Positions 28,647 through 37,256 of a stretch of 64,000 bases of DNA are shown here, one piece after another. Both the position numbers and the translations under genes were made by a program. Location: assembly GCF_003286645.3 (NCBI RefSeq), contig NZ_CP127382.2, positions 496,001 through 560,000 on the forward strand, in the 5' to 3' direction. The notes beneath the pieces were generated by a model, which saw only the letters and a program-made list of their open reading frames with translations, was not told the DNA's origin and did no database searches. This DNA is from Aerococcus tenax. Its GTDB lineage: Bacteria; Bacillota; Bacilli; Lactobacillales; Aerococcaceae. Position 1 is the first letter of the stretch, and the number at the start of each line of letters is the position of its first letter.

Positions 28647-29666
28647 ATGATTAAAATTGCAGTAGATGCTATGGGTGGCGACCACGCCCCTCAAGCTATC
28701 ATGGAAGGGGCCCTGGCAGCAGTCCAGACCTATTCCGATATTCAGATCCTGCTCTATGGGGACCAAGACCAAATCCAAGCCCTGCTTCCTGAGGGGGACT
28801 ATCCCATTGAAATCATCCATTGTTCAGAAAAAATTGCTGGCGATGATGAACCGGTCCGGGCCATCCGTCGCAAGAAGGATGCCTCCATGGTGGTTGCCGC
28901 TAAGGCGGTAAAAAAAGGACAGGCTCATGCCTTGGTCTCAGCCGGTAATACTGGGGCCCTCTTAGCAGCAGGGACCTTGTTAGTCGGGCGAATTAAAGGA
29001 ATTGATCGTCCGGCCTTATTGGGAACCCTGCCTAATTTAAGAGAATCAGGGGAATCCTTTGTTTTGGTGGATATGGGCGCTAATGCCGATGCCAAGGCCA
29101 AGCAACTCTGGGAGAATGCCTTGATGGGTAACCAATATGCTAAGGACGTCTTAGGTAAGCGTCAGCCACGTGTGGGTCTCTTGAATAATGGTTCTGAGGA
29201 TACTAAGGGTAACAAAGTCACTAAAGAAGCCTTTGAATTACTGAGCCAGGAAGAACAGATCCACTTCATCGGTAATGTGGAATCCCGCGATATCTTAGCT
29301 GGGGTCTGCGATGTGGTGGTTAGTGATGGCTTTACCGGTAATGCCGTTTTAAAGGCCATTGAGGGGACGGCTAAAGAGATTCTTACGTTAGTCAGTCACA
29401 GCCTCAAATCAGGGAACCTAAAAACAAAGCTAGGGGCCTTACTGATAAAAAATTCATTAAAGGAAACCCTAGGGCAATTTGATATTGAAAGTGTTGGTGG
29501 AGCGACCCTGTTTGGAGTAAAAGCCCCAGTGATTAAGTGTCATGGGAATGCCAGTGCTAAGACTGTTGCTGCAACCATCGGCCAGGCCCGGCAAATTGTG
29601 AAATCAGGTACCTATGACAGTTTGGCACAACAAATCGCTAATAAGGAAGGTCAAGCAGAAGACTAG
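28647..29666 (+). CDS. plsX: phosphate acyltransferase PlsX
   Basis: Makes acyl phosphate from acyl-ACP for the first acylation of glycerol-3-phosphate. The N-terminal AVDAMGGDHAP and VSAGNTGALLAAG are family signatures. Start 28647 is set by AAAGGAG eight bases upstream; an in-frame GTG at 28638 overlaps that site. 339 residues. It is followed by acpP. FapR control is common in Bacillus but no operator is visible. Confidence 0.96.
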   Translation: MIKIAVDAMGGDHAPQAIMEGALAAVQTYSDIQILLYGDQDQIQALLPEGDYPIEIIHCSEKIAGDDEPVRAIRRKKDASMVVAAKAVKKGQAHALVSAGNTGALLAAGTLLVGRIKGIDRPALLGTLPNLRESGESFVLVDMGANADAKAKQLWENALMGNQYAKDVLGKRQPRVGLLNNGSEDTKGNKVTKEAFELLSQEEQIHFIGNVESRDILAGVCDVVVSDGFTGNAVLKAIEGTAKEILTLVSHSLKSGNLKTKLGALLIKNSLKETLGQFDIESVGGATLFGVKAPVIKCHGNASAKTVAATIGQARQIVKSGTYDSLAQQIANKEGQAED

Positions 29667-29705
29667 GCCTTTGAAAAGAAATTGTTTTGGGAAGGAAGAC
29701 CAACT

Positions 29706-29951
29706 ATGGAAGAGAGAAAAATTTTTGATATCATTCGGGAAATGATCAGTGAACGATTTGGTTTGGAAGATGAGAAAATCGATAAAACTACCCACTTATC
29801 TAAGGACCTTGGGGCAGATTCCTTAGATATTGTGGAGCTGGTCATGACCTTAGAAGATTATTTCAAGGTCTCCATTCCCGATTCAACTGCAGACCATATT
29901 GAAACCTTAGAAGAATTAGTTGATGCTATTAGTTTGGCGAAAAAGAGTTAA
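29706..29951 (+). CDS. acpP: acyl carrier protein
   Basis: An 81-residue acidic four-helix carrier. The phosphopantetheine attachment site is Ser39 in GADSLDIVEL. The start 29706 follows GGAAGGAAG; an in-frame start eight codons upstream overlaps that site. Placed between plsX and rnc, it probably serves phospholipid synthesis. A second ACP in a fatty-acid-synthesis cluster elsewhere cannot be excluded. Confidence 0.94.
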   Translation: MEERKIFDIIREMISERFGLEDEKIDKTTHLSKDLGADSLDIVELVMTLEDYFKVSIPDSTADHIETLEELVDAISLAKKS

Positions 29952-29969
29952 TTATTAAGGAGGAAAACC

Positions 29970-30668
29970 ATGTTTAAAGCGATTAAGCAGCTTTTTAAAG
30001 AGCAATTTGATTTGGACATTCATGAAAAGCGTCATTATCAAATTGCCTTTACGCATTCATCCTATGTGAATGAAAAACGCAAAGAAAATTTACAGGACAA
30101 TGAACGAATTGAATTTTTAGGGGATGCTGTTTTAGAGTTAACAGTCTCTAATTTCCTCTACCATTACTTTCCCCAATTACCAGAAGGCGACTTATCTCGG
30201 ATTCGGGCCTTAATTGTCTGTGAGGAAAGTTTGAGTAAACGCTGTAAGGAGTGTGGTTTTGACCAATATGTCCGTCTAGGGCACGGTGAAGAGGCCAATG
30301 GTGGTCGCGAACGTTCTTCCTTACTTTGTGATTTATTTGAAGCCGTTGTGGGAGCCTTATATCTTGATCTTGGGTTAGATGCTATTGAGAAGTTTCTAGA
30401 GCAAACCATTTATCCTAAGATCGAGAGCGGTGAATTTAAGGACCACCGAGACAATAAAACCGCCCTCCAAGAAGAACTCCAAAAAGATGGTCAGATTAAC
30501 CTGTCTTATCGTTTGTTGAAGGAATCTGGCCCCTCCCATAATAAACGCTTTGAAGTGGCGGTCTGTTTGGATGGTGAAATCATCGGTCAAGGCCAGGGAA
30601 CTTCTAAGAAACATGCTGAACAAGCGGCAGCCAAACAGGCCCTCGAGGATATACAAAAAGATAAATAA
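29970..30668 (+). CDS. rnc: ribonuclease III
   Basis: Cleaves double-stranded RNA in rRNA and mRNA processing. The signature NERIEFLGDAVLEL and acidic catalytic residues (E and D of the DLFEAVVGALY segment) are present, followed by a double-stranded-RNA-binding domain (about 160-230). 232 residues. It is upstream of smc as in Bacillus. Its likely targets in this window include the long pnp leader hairpin. Confidence 0.97.
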   Translation: MFKAIKQLFKEQFDLDIHEKRHYQIAFTHSSYVNEKRKENLQDNERIEFLGDAVLELTVSNFLYHYFPQLPEGDLSRIRALIVCEESLSKRCKECGFDQYVRLGHGEEANGGRERSSLLCDLFEAVVGALYLDLGLDAIEKFLEQTIYPKIESGEFKDHRDNKTALQEELQKDGQINLSYRLLKESGPSHNKRFEVAVCLDGEIIGQGQGTSKKHAEQAAAKQALEDIQKDK

Positions 30669-30682
30669 AGGACGGCAAGTGT

Positions 30683-33600
30683 GTGTATTTAAAAACAATT
30701 GAAATGGTCGGTTTTAAGAGCTTTGCAGAGAAAACCCGGGTCGAACTCGACCGGGGTTTTACAGCCATAGTTGGACCAAACGGTAGTGGTAAATCGAATA
30801 TCACTGAAGCAGTGAAATGGGTGCTCGGTGAACAATCCGCCAAATCACTGCGCGGGAAAAGAATGGATGACGTGATTTTTTCAGGTTCACAAAGTCGGCG
30901 GCAATCCCAATATGCCCAGGTGGTTTTAACCTTTGATAACAGTGACCGGGTTCTTGATATGGATAGTGATGAGGTCTCGGTCTTGAGACGCTATACCCGC
31001 TCAGGCGACAGTATCTATAAAATTAATGGCCAAAATTGCCGCTTAAAGGATATTACCCAGTTAATGATGGATACGGGAGTAGGAAAGGAATCCTTCTCCA
31101 TTATTTCCCAAGGCAAGGTAGAAGAGATCTTTACCCAGCGGGCTGAAGAGCGACGCGCTATCTTTGAAGAAGCTGCCGGGGTCATGAAGTATAAGAGTAA
31201 GAAGCAAGAAGCTGAACGCAAGTTGGACCGGTCCCAGGAGAATTTAAACCGGATTGAAGATATCTTGTCGGAAATTGAAGGCCGCTTGGAGCCCCTCAAG
31301 GAGCAAAAAGAAGCGGCTGTTTCCTACCGGGACAAGAAGCAAGAGCTTAGTCAAATTGAAATTGCTCTCACTGCCGTTCAAATCGAAACCCTTAATGAAC
31401 AATGGCAACTGGCTAAGAAAGATTTGGAAAGCATCCAGGCCAGCAATGAAGGGAAAAAACGTCAACTTGACCAGGAAGAAACAGCTTTGACCCAAGCCAA
31501 GGCCGCTGAAGAACTGTCTGATGAGCGCGTTAACGAGCTCAATGACAACTACGTGGTCAAACTCCAGGCTGGGGAGAAACTACGTAGCCAACTGCAAATG
31601 ATGGAGCAGGAGCAGCGTTTTATCCAGTCTAACCGGCAAAACCAAGAAAAAGAACAGGCCAATTTACAAGCAAAAATTGAAAAACTGAAAGCAAACTTAA
31701 GAAGTAACCAGGCTCAGCTAGATAAGTACCAAGAAACTTATCAAAGCCAAGCCGACTCCTATCAATCCCTCAAGGATCAATTAGCGGCTTTAAGTGACTA
31801 CAGCGAAGAAGATTTGGAAGACTTGCGTAACCAATATATCGCTTATTTACAGGAAGAAAGCCATTTATCTAATCAAATCCAACAAACTGAGAAGGATATC
31901 CAACAAGGGCAAAAGAACCAAGAAAAATATGCGGAGAGGATCCGGAACAGTCAAAAAGAACAGGCTAAGCTGGAAGACCAGCAGGAAGAATTGGACCAAG
32001 AAATTAGTCAAAAAGAGCAAAGGTTAAAAGACTTGCTCCAAGAATATCAAGACCAAGCCCAGTCATTAAGACAGTCCCAAGACCGAGTCCAAAAAGCGAC
32101 CAATGCCAACCAGGCCCTCTATCAAAAGCTCTTGAGAAAACAAGCCCAGTTAGATTCCTTAAAGAATTTAGAGGATAACCACGAAGGCTTTTACTACGGG
32201 GTCAAAAATGCCCTGAAATTAAAGTGCCAAAAAAGGGGGATTTTTGGGGCCATTGCGGAATTGATCAATGTGCCTGAGGATTATACCCTGGCGGTAGAAA
32301 CGGCCTTAGGGGGCAACATGCAAAATATCGTCACCCAGGATGGTCAAGTGGCCCAGGAAGTGATTACCTACTTGAAGGCTAAGAAGGCCGGACGGGCGAC
32401 CTTCCTCCCCCTGGATACTATGAAAAGTCGGCGAATCAGTGACCAGCAAGTCAGCCGGGTCCAAGCTGATCCCGCTTATATCGGCCTGTTGGTTGACTTA
32501 GTAGACTTTGACGACCAATTTCAAACCGTCATGGAAAATGTGATGGGAAATATCATTCTGGCTGAGGACTTAACCGGGGCTCGCCGCCTATCTCAGGCTC
32601 TCCATGCTCGTTACCGGATCGTCACTTTGACCGGGGACCTCGTTAATGCGGGAGGATCCTTAACCGGGGGCGCTAATAAGCGGAACCAGACCTCTCTCCT
32701 TAGTCGTAAAAATGACATCCAAAGCTTAAGCCGAGATATTGAATCCATGGAAGCCTCTTACCAAGAAGCGGCTAGCCGGATAGCGACCCAGCAGAAAGAC
32801 CAAGATCAGATGTCCCAGGCCTTAGAAAGCTTGAAAGAAAAAGGTAGTGAGGCTCGCTATGACCTGCGTTCTAGCCAGGCAGAAAGGGAGCACTTGGCTC
32901 AAGAGCTGGAGAAATTGGCTAAGGAAGTCCAAGGCCAAGATTATGAGAAAAATCTCAGCCAAGAGGATGTTAAGCAGAGTCAGGCCGACCTGGCCACCAG
33001 CCAGGAAAAACTGACTCACTTACAGGAAAAAATTCAAGCAGCCAAGGCCAAGATCGATGCTCGTTTACTCTCTGATGAAGAAAAGGGCCAGCAAAAAGCC
33101 CAGCTGCAAGAAGATTTTCAAGAGATTGCAACTGACTTTGCGGTCACCAAGGAGCAAGTTAAGCAGGCTAAGGATCAAAAAGCTAGCTTGTCCGCAGAGC
33201 TCGCTGACCAGGAAAAGGCCTATCAAGAACTTGCTAACTTACTAAGCCAAGCCCTGACCAATGATAGCGACCAGGAGGAGAAGAAAAAGCATTTAGAGGC
33301 CCAATTGCAAAGCTTCCAAAAGCAAAGTAAAGATATCCAGACCCAGTTAAAAATAGCCAAAGAAGAACGCCAGGAAGCTAGTCAAAAGGTTGAAGCGGCC
33401 AATCAAATGATTAGTCAACTGAACTCAGAAATTCAAAGCAACTTACAAAATATTGCTAAGCTAGAGGCCAGTGCCAGTCGCTATGAGGTGTCGATTGATA
33501 ATCACCTGGAACAATTAAGTGAATCATACGGTTTGACCTATGAACGGGCGCGGGCAGAAAGTCAGTTAACCATGTCGATTGACCAAGCCTCTAGCCGGGT

Positions 33601-34243
33601 TAAGCAATTAAAGCAGGCCATTGATAGCCTGGGACCAGTCAATATGCAGGCCATTGAAGAATATGATGAGGTGTATGAGCGATTTTGCTTTATCGATAAA
33701 CAGCGCCAAGATGCTATCGATGCTCGTGAAAATCTCTATCAAACCATTGCTGAAATGGATAGTGAAGTCTCTACCCGCTTTAAGACCACCTTTGAAGCTA
33801 TCCGTGACGCCTTTGAAAGTATTTTTCCGGCTCTCTTTGGTGGAGGCAAGGCAACCCTCAAGCTCACCGATCCCAATGACTTACTGAATACTGGGGTCGA
33901 AATCATGGCCCAACCGCCAGGGAAGAAACTCCAGCTCTTGAGCTTGTTATCGGGGGGTGAGCGGGCCCTTACCGCTATTGCCCTACTCTTTGCCATTTTG
34001 GATGTCAAAACGGTGCCTTTCTCCATTTTGGATGAAGTTGAAGCGGCCTTAGATGATGCCAATGTGGCCCGCTATGGACGCTACTTGCAAAAATTCGCCC
34101 AAAAAACGCAATTTATTGTCATTTCCCACCGTAAGGGAACCATGGAAGCTGCTAACATTCTTTATGGGGTGACCATGCAGCAGGAGGGGATTTCCCAGCT
34201 GGCTTCGGTTCGTTTAGAAGACGTTGATGACCAGTTGAATTAG
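30683..34243 (+). CDS. smc: chromosome partition protein Smc
   Basis: ATPase of the Smc-ScpAB condensin. Walker A GPNGSGKSN (about 32-40), two long coiled coils, a globular hinge (about 505-660, GGNMQNIVTQDGQ and GGSLTGGANK), the ABC signature LLSGGERALTAIALL and Walker B/D-loop LDEVEAALDD. The start is GTG at 30683, 8 bases after AAAGGACGG. 1186 residues is the usual size. It has its own terminator, followed by a long repeat array. Confidence 0.97.
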   Translation: MYLKTIEMVGFKSFAEKTRVELDRGFTAIVGPNGSGKSNITEAVKWVLGEQSAKSLRGKRMDDVIFSGSQSRRQSQYAQVVLTFDNSDRVLDMDSDEVSVLRRYTRSGDSIYKINGQNCRLKDITQLMMDTGVGKESFSIISQGKVEEIFTQRAEERRAIFEEAAGVMKYKSKKQEAERKLDRSQENLNRIEDILSEIEGRLEPLKEQKEAAVSYRDKKQELSQIEIALTAVQIETLNEQWQLAKKDLESIQASNEGKKRQLDQEETALTQAKAAEELSDERVNELNDNYVVKLQAGEKLRSQLQMMEQEQRFIQSNRQNQEKEQANLQAKIEKLKANLRSNQAQLDKYQETYQSQADSYQSLKDQLAALSDYSEEDLEDLRNQYIAYLQEESHLSNQIQQTEKDIQQGQKNQEKYAERIRNSQKEQAKLEDQQEELDQEISQKEQRLKDLLQEYQDQAQSLRQSQDRVQKATNANQALYQKLLRKQAQLDSLKNLEDNHEGFYYGVKNALKLKCQKRGIFGAIAELINVPEDYTLAVETALGGNMQNIVTQDGQVAQEVITYLKAKKAGRATFLPLDTMKSRRISDQQVSRVQADPAYIGLLVDLVDFDDQFQTVMENVMGNIILAEDLTGARRLSQALHARYRIVTLTGDLVNAGGSLTGGANKRNQTSLLSRKNDIQSLSRDIESMEASYQEAASRIATQQKDQDQMSQALESLKEKGSEARYDLRSSQAEREHLAQELEKLAKEVQGQDYEKNLSQEDVKQSQADLATSQEKLTHLQEKIQAAKAKIDARLLSDEEKGQQKAQLQEDFQEIATDFAVTKEQVKQAKDQKASLSAELADQEKAYQELANLLSQALTNDSDQEEKKKHLEAQLQSFQKQSKDIQTQLKIAKEERQEASQKVEAANQMISQLNSEIQSNLQNIAKLEASASRYEVSIDNHLEQLSESYGLTYERARAESQLTMSIDQASSRVKQLKQAIDSLGPVNMQAIEEYDEVYERFCFIDKQRQDAIDARENLYQTIAEMDSEVSTRFKTTFEAIRDAFESIFPALFGGGKATLKLTDPNDLLNTGVEIMAQPPGKKLQLLSLLSGGERALTAIALLFAILDVKTVPFSILDEVEAALDDANVARYGRYLQKFAQKTQFIVISHRKGTMEAANILYGVTMQQEGISQLASVRLEDVDDQLN

Positions 34244-34269
34244 GAATAATAGATTTAAAAAGTCATTAA

Positions 34270-34298
34270 GGCTGGGGGCGAGTCTCCCAGCTTTTTTA
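34270..34298 (+). terminator. smc terminator
   Basis: GCTGGG (34271-34276) pairs with CCCAGC (34286-34291), followed by TTTTTT. Confidence 0.8.
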
Positions 34299-34308
34299 GT
34301 TAAGGATT

Positions 34309-34330
34309 TGCCGTCAGCTCGCACTCTTTA
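34309..34330 (-). repeat. modular hairpin repeat, remnant B0
   Basis: The segment around TTGCCGTCAGCTCGCACTC is nearly identical to the end of copy B2 (34544-34562). It is the truncated edge of a fourth unit at the left side of the array. Confidence 0.65.
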
Positions 34331-34331
34331 G

Positions 34332-34442
34332 TTGAGTTCGGACGCCAGCCTTGAAGTTGCTTCAGAAAATACCAACGCACAGTTTCCTGTGCTTATGGTA
34401 TTTTCCTCCAGCAATTCAAGTCTCTGGTGGCGTCCTCACATC
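34332..34442 (-). repeat. modular hairpin repeat, copy B1
   Basis: Outer helix GGACGCCA plus CTTGAATTGC, inner helix AAATACCA plus GCACAG, joined by TGGAG/CTGAAGC. The inner helix is the same as in copy C, but the outer helix is found only here. The terminal motif has diverged from GAGTGYGAC to a GATGTGAGG-like form. Confidence 0.8.
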
Positions 34443-34447
34443 CTTTC

Positions 34448-34563
34448 TAAACCTGCTCGTTGACAAAAGTGAACTCCGCTTCAGAAATATTTGGCAATCC
34501 TTTTCAAGGATTTCCGCATATTTCTTCCAGCGTTTCACTTTTTGCCGTCAGCTCACACTCTCC
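34448..34563 (-). repeat. modular hairpin repeat, copy B2
   Basis: Minus-strand order: GAGTGTGAG, outer arm with AAAAAGTGAAA, CGCTGGAAG, inner arm AAATAT plus AATCC, CTGAAGCGG, return arm TTCACTTTTGTC, GAGCAGGTTTA. It matches copy D in both helices. Confidence 0.88.
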
Positions 34564-34684
34564 TAAACCTGCTCCAAGCGCAGAGCAAGCGTCCACTTCA
34601 CCAAAGGTCGAAGAAGCCTCTTTGAAGCTTCTTTCGCCCTTTAGCTCCAGTGGTCTTGCTCTTTGACGCGCTTGTCGCACTCTC
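34564..34684 (-). repeat. modular hairpin repeat, copy B3
   Basis: Minus-strand order: GAGTGCGAC, AAGCGC-GTCAA-AGAGCAAG, CACTGGAG, inner helix around AAGAAGC, GTGAAGTG, CTTGCTCT-GCGCTTG, GAGCAGGTTTAG. The outer helix is as in A and C, but the inner helix differs. It abuts B2 head to tail. Confidence 0.88.
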
Positions 34685-34710
34685 TTCAAATGGGTTATTT
34701 TCTTGATCTG

Positions 34711-34719
34711 TGATATAAT
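34711..34719 (+). promoter_or_regulatory. extended -10 promoter of the HAD-ftsY unit
   Basis: TGA-TATAAT, 63 bases before the HAD gene. The -35 region, close to the repeat array, is weak. Confidence 0.55.
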
Positions 34720-34781
34720 GAGTTAGAAATTTTGGAATGAATGCCTTGGCAGGTGCTAAGGCTTTATAAAGGATAGATTGC

Positions 34782-35594
34782 ATGATTAAACTTATTGCTA
34801 TTGACTTAGATGGAACCTTATTACGTGATGATAAGACCATTAGTGAGGCCAGTGCTTCTACCATAAGAAGAGCAGTGGAAGCGGGGATTGAAGTGGTGAT
34901 TTGTACCGGTCGTCCCATTGAAGGCATTCAATTTGCCTTGGACCGCTTTGAAATGAATACCGCCAAGCATTTCTCCATCACTTATAATGGTGGTCTGGTC
35001 TTACATAATGAGTCACGTGAGATCATTTCTGAAACCATTATGACGACAGCAGATGTGCTTCGCATTTATGACATGATGTATGGGCTCGATTTACCCATTG
35101 ATGCGGTAGATATCAATACCGTCCATCGTTTGAAGTATCCCAAGTACTGGCCGGGTCACTATGACCAACAAATGCCTTTTCTTCCCTTTGTTCCTTTTGA
35201 CTTGGATGCTTTGGGGATGGACCATCATTTCTATAAAACCGTGACCAATACCCCCAAGGAACATATCGAAGACCAGTTAGCCAACTTACCGGAATGGCTC
35301 TACCAGGACTATTCCGTCATGCGTTCACATGGACACCAGCTCGAAGTCATGCCTAAGGGCGTGGATAAGGGACAGGGTTTGGCGGCCTTGGCTGATTATT
35401 TAAAGATTGATGTTAGCGAGGTCATGGCCATTGGTGATGAAGAAAACGACAAGGCTATGTTACAATGGGCAGGAACAGCTGTTGTCATGGCTAATGGCAA
35501 TGAAGCAATAAAGAAATATGCGAACTATATTACCAAATCCAATATGGAAGATGGGGTTTCCCACGCCATTGAAGAATTGGTATTGAAGTCATAA
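34782..35594 (+). CDS. Cof-type HAD-IIB sugar-phosphate phosphatase
   Basis: 270-residue HAD hydrolase. Motif I DLDGTLLRDD near the N terminus has both catalytic aspartates, and motif IV GDEENDKAM is near residue 210. The C2B cap lies between them. Substrates in this family are sugar phosphates, FMN or nucleotide phosphates; the specific one is not known. The gene is 14 bases upstream of ftsY and probably co-transcribed with it. Confidence 0.88.
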   Translation: MIKLIAIDLDGTLLRDDKTISEASASTIRRAVEAGIEVVICTGRPIEGIQFALDRFEMNTAKHFSITYNGGLVLHNESREIISETIMTTADVLRIYDMMYGLDLPIDAVDINTVHRLKYPKYWPGHYDQQMPFLPFVPFDLDALGMDHHFYKTVTNTPKEHIEDQLANLPEWLYQDYSVMRSHGHQLEVMPKGVDKGQGLAALADYLKIDVSEVMAIGDEENDKAMLQWAGTAVVMANGNEAIKKYANYITKSNMEDGVSHAIEELVLKS

Positions 35595-35608
35595 GGGAGT
35601 GAATCAAC

Positions 35609-36634
35609 TTGGGTTTATTTGACCGTATTAAACAAGCCTTTACCGGTGAAGATCCGCTAGTCGCGGAACAAGCCAAGAATCGTGAGGAAGAAGAAGAAAA
35701 GATTGTCTTTGAAAAGTATGATAAGGGTGTCGAGAAAACGCGGAAAAGTTTTTCCGAGCGCATGAATGACCTCTTTGCTGGTTTTCGTGAGGTCGATGAA
35801 GAATTCTTTGATGATTTAGAAGAAGCCTTGATTACTAGTGATGTTGGCTTTGACATGACGCTAGCTCTATCGGATGCTGTTCGTGAGGAAGTGCAAAGAC
35901 GGAATGTGACCAAGGGAGAAGATGTCAAAAATACTGTTATTGAGGAAATGGTCAAGATCTATGAAAAGGGTCAGGATAGCTCAGTTTCCTTAAAGGAAAA
36001 CCCCGATGGGCCAACTGTGATGCTCTTTGTCGGGGTCAATGGGGTTGGAAAAACCACCACCATTGCCAAGGTGGCCCACCACTACATCAGCCAAGGCAAG
36101 AAAGTCCTCCTAGCCGCTGGCGATACCTTCCGGGCTGGAGCGGTAGAGCAATTAAATACCTGGGGCCAAAGGGTCGGAGCCCCAGTGGTTAGTGGTAAGG
36201 CCAATGGTGACCCTTCCGCCGTGGTTTATGACGCTGTTCATAAGTCGGTCAGTGAAGACTATGACTATCTATTAATTGACACGGCCGGTCGTTTACAAAA
36301 TAAGAAGAACTTGATGAATGAATTGGATAAAATGAACCGGGTCATTAAACGGGAAATCCCTGATGCTCCCCATGAAACCTTACTGGTTCTAGATGCTACC
36401 ACGGGGCAAAACGCCCTGGTACAAGCCAAGGAATTTAATAAAACCGTCGATATTACCGGCTTAGTTTTAACCAAATTAGATGGGACTGCCCGTGGGGGAG
36501 TTATCTTTGCTATTCGTTATGAACTAGACCTACCAGTGAAGTTGATTGGACTGGGTGAAGGCATGGATGATTTACAGCCATTTGATGGGGAGAAATTTAT
36601 CTATCAATTGGTCAAAGATGTCGTTGAAGTTTAA
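35609..36634 (+). CDS. ftsY: signal recognition particle receptor FtsY
   Basis: SRP GTPase docking ribosome-SRP complexes at the membrane. It has an acidic N-terminal A region, the NG domain with GVNGVGKTTT (about 141), DTAGR and TKLDGTARGG. 341 residues. The start codon is TTG at 35609 behind AAGGGAG. The gene is followed by repeat C and a terminator, then ylxM-ffh. Confidence 0.96.
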   Translation: MGLFDRIKQAFTGEDPLVAEQAKNREEEEEKIVFEKYDKGVEKTRKSFSERMNDLFAGFREVDEEFFDDLEEALITSDVGFDMTLALSDAVREEVQRRNVTKGEDVKNTVIEEMVKIYEKGQDSSVSLKENPDGPTVMLFVGVNGVGKTTTIAKVAHHYISQGKKVLLAAGDTFRAGAVEQLNTWGQRVGAPVVSGKANGDPSAVVYDAVHKSVSEDYDYLLIDTAGRLQNKKNLMNELDKMNRVIKREIPDAPHETLLVLDATTGQNALVQAKEFNKTVDITGLVLTKLDGTARGGVIFAIRYELDLPVKLIGLGEGMDDLQPFDGEKFIYQLVKDVVEV

Positions 36635-36643
36635 AAATCATGA

Positions 36644-36764
36644 GAGTGTGACAAGCGCGTAAAAGAGCAAGATCGCTGGAGGAAAATATCATAAGCACAG
36701 TAGGCCTGTGCGTTGGTATTTTCTGAAGCGGATGCTTGCTCTGCGCTTGGAACAGGTTTTGATA
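36644..36764 (+). repeat. modular hairpin repeat, copy C
   Basis: GAGTGTGAC starts ten bases after the ftsY stop. The outer helix is AAGCGC-GTAAA-AGAGCAAG with CTTGCTCT-GCGCTTG. The inner helix is AAATATCATAAGCACAG with CTGTGCGTTGGTATTT. The CGCTGGAG/CTGAAGCG loop and GGTTTTGAT end are present. It combines the outer helix of A/B3 with the inner helix of B1. Confidence 0.9.
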
Positions 36765-36769
36765 TACAG

Positions 36770-36797
36770 GGCTGGGGAATGGATCCCAGCCTTTTTT
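36770..36797 (+). terminator. ftsY terminator, directly after repeat C
   Basis: GGCTGGG (36770-36776) pairs with CCCAGCC (36785-36791), followed by TTTTTT. Confidence 0.85.
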
Positions 36798-36905
36798 ATC
36801 CCTTAATCTTAAGGGGATTTTACTGGCCTCTGCATTGACTTTCCCTAAGGACTTCGGTATTCTTAAAGATTGTAAGCTAGAAGTAATCTAGTGATGGAGG
36901 CAAAT

Positions 36906-37253
36906 ATGGAAATTCAAAAGACTAATGAAATTAACCGCTTACTGGACTTCTATTACCAGTTATTAACCAAAAAACAACAAGATTATATTAGTCTTTACTA
37001 CCAAGATGACTACTCCCTCGGTGAAATTGCGGCCTACTTCGATGTCAGTCGGCAGGCCGTTTATGATAATATTCGTAGAACGGAAAAGACCCTGGAAAAT
37101 TATGAGTCCCGCTTACACTTAGCCTCTGACTACCGTAAGCGGCAAGCGGCGATCAAGGAGCTCAGGGACTATGTCAAAAAGAACTATGGTCAAGATGATG
37201 AACTCAAACAAACAATAGATAAGTTACTAATAATGGATGATAAAGAGGTGTAA
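36906..37253 (+). CDS. ylxM: YlxM family SRP-associated helix-turn-helix protein
   Basis: A 115-residue UPF0122/YlxM protein with a sigma-like helix-turn-helix ([20 protein letters not shown]). In streptococci it binds the SRP and modulates its GTPase activity. The start 36906 follows GGAGG. It lies three bases before ffh, as in most Firmicutes. Confidence 0.93.
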   Translation: MEIQKTNEINRLLDFYYQLLTKKQQDYISLYYQDDYSLGEIAAYFDVSRQAVYDNIRRTEKTLENYESRLHLASDYRKRQAAIKELRDYVKKNYGQDDELKQTIDKLLIMDDKEV

Positions 37254-37256
37254 GGA

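Noticed and set aside
34309..34684. CRISPR array after smc
   Set aside because: Units are about 115-120 bases with variable helices and no short identical direct repeats separated by unique spacers.
34351..34689. Open frames of 60-71 codons within the repeat array after smc
   Set aside because: They arise from the hairpin repeats. Related fragments appear in both strands at other repeat copies, and no ribosome site is seen.
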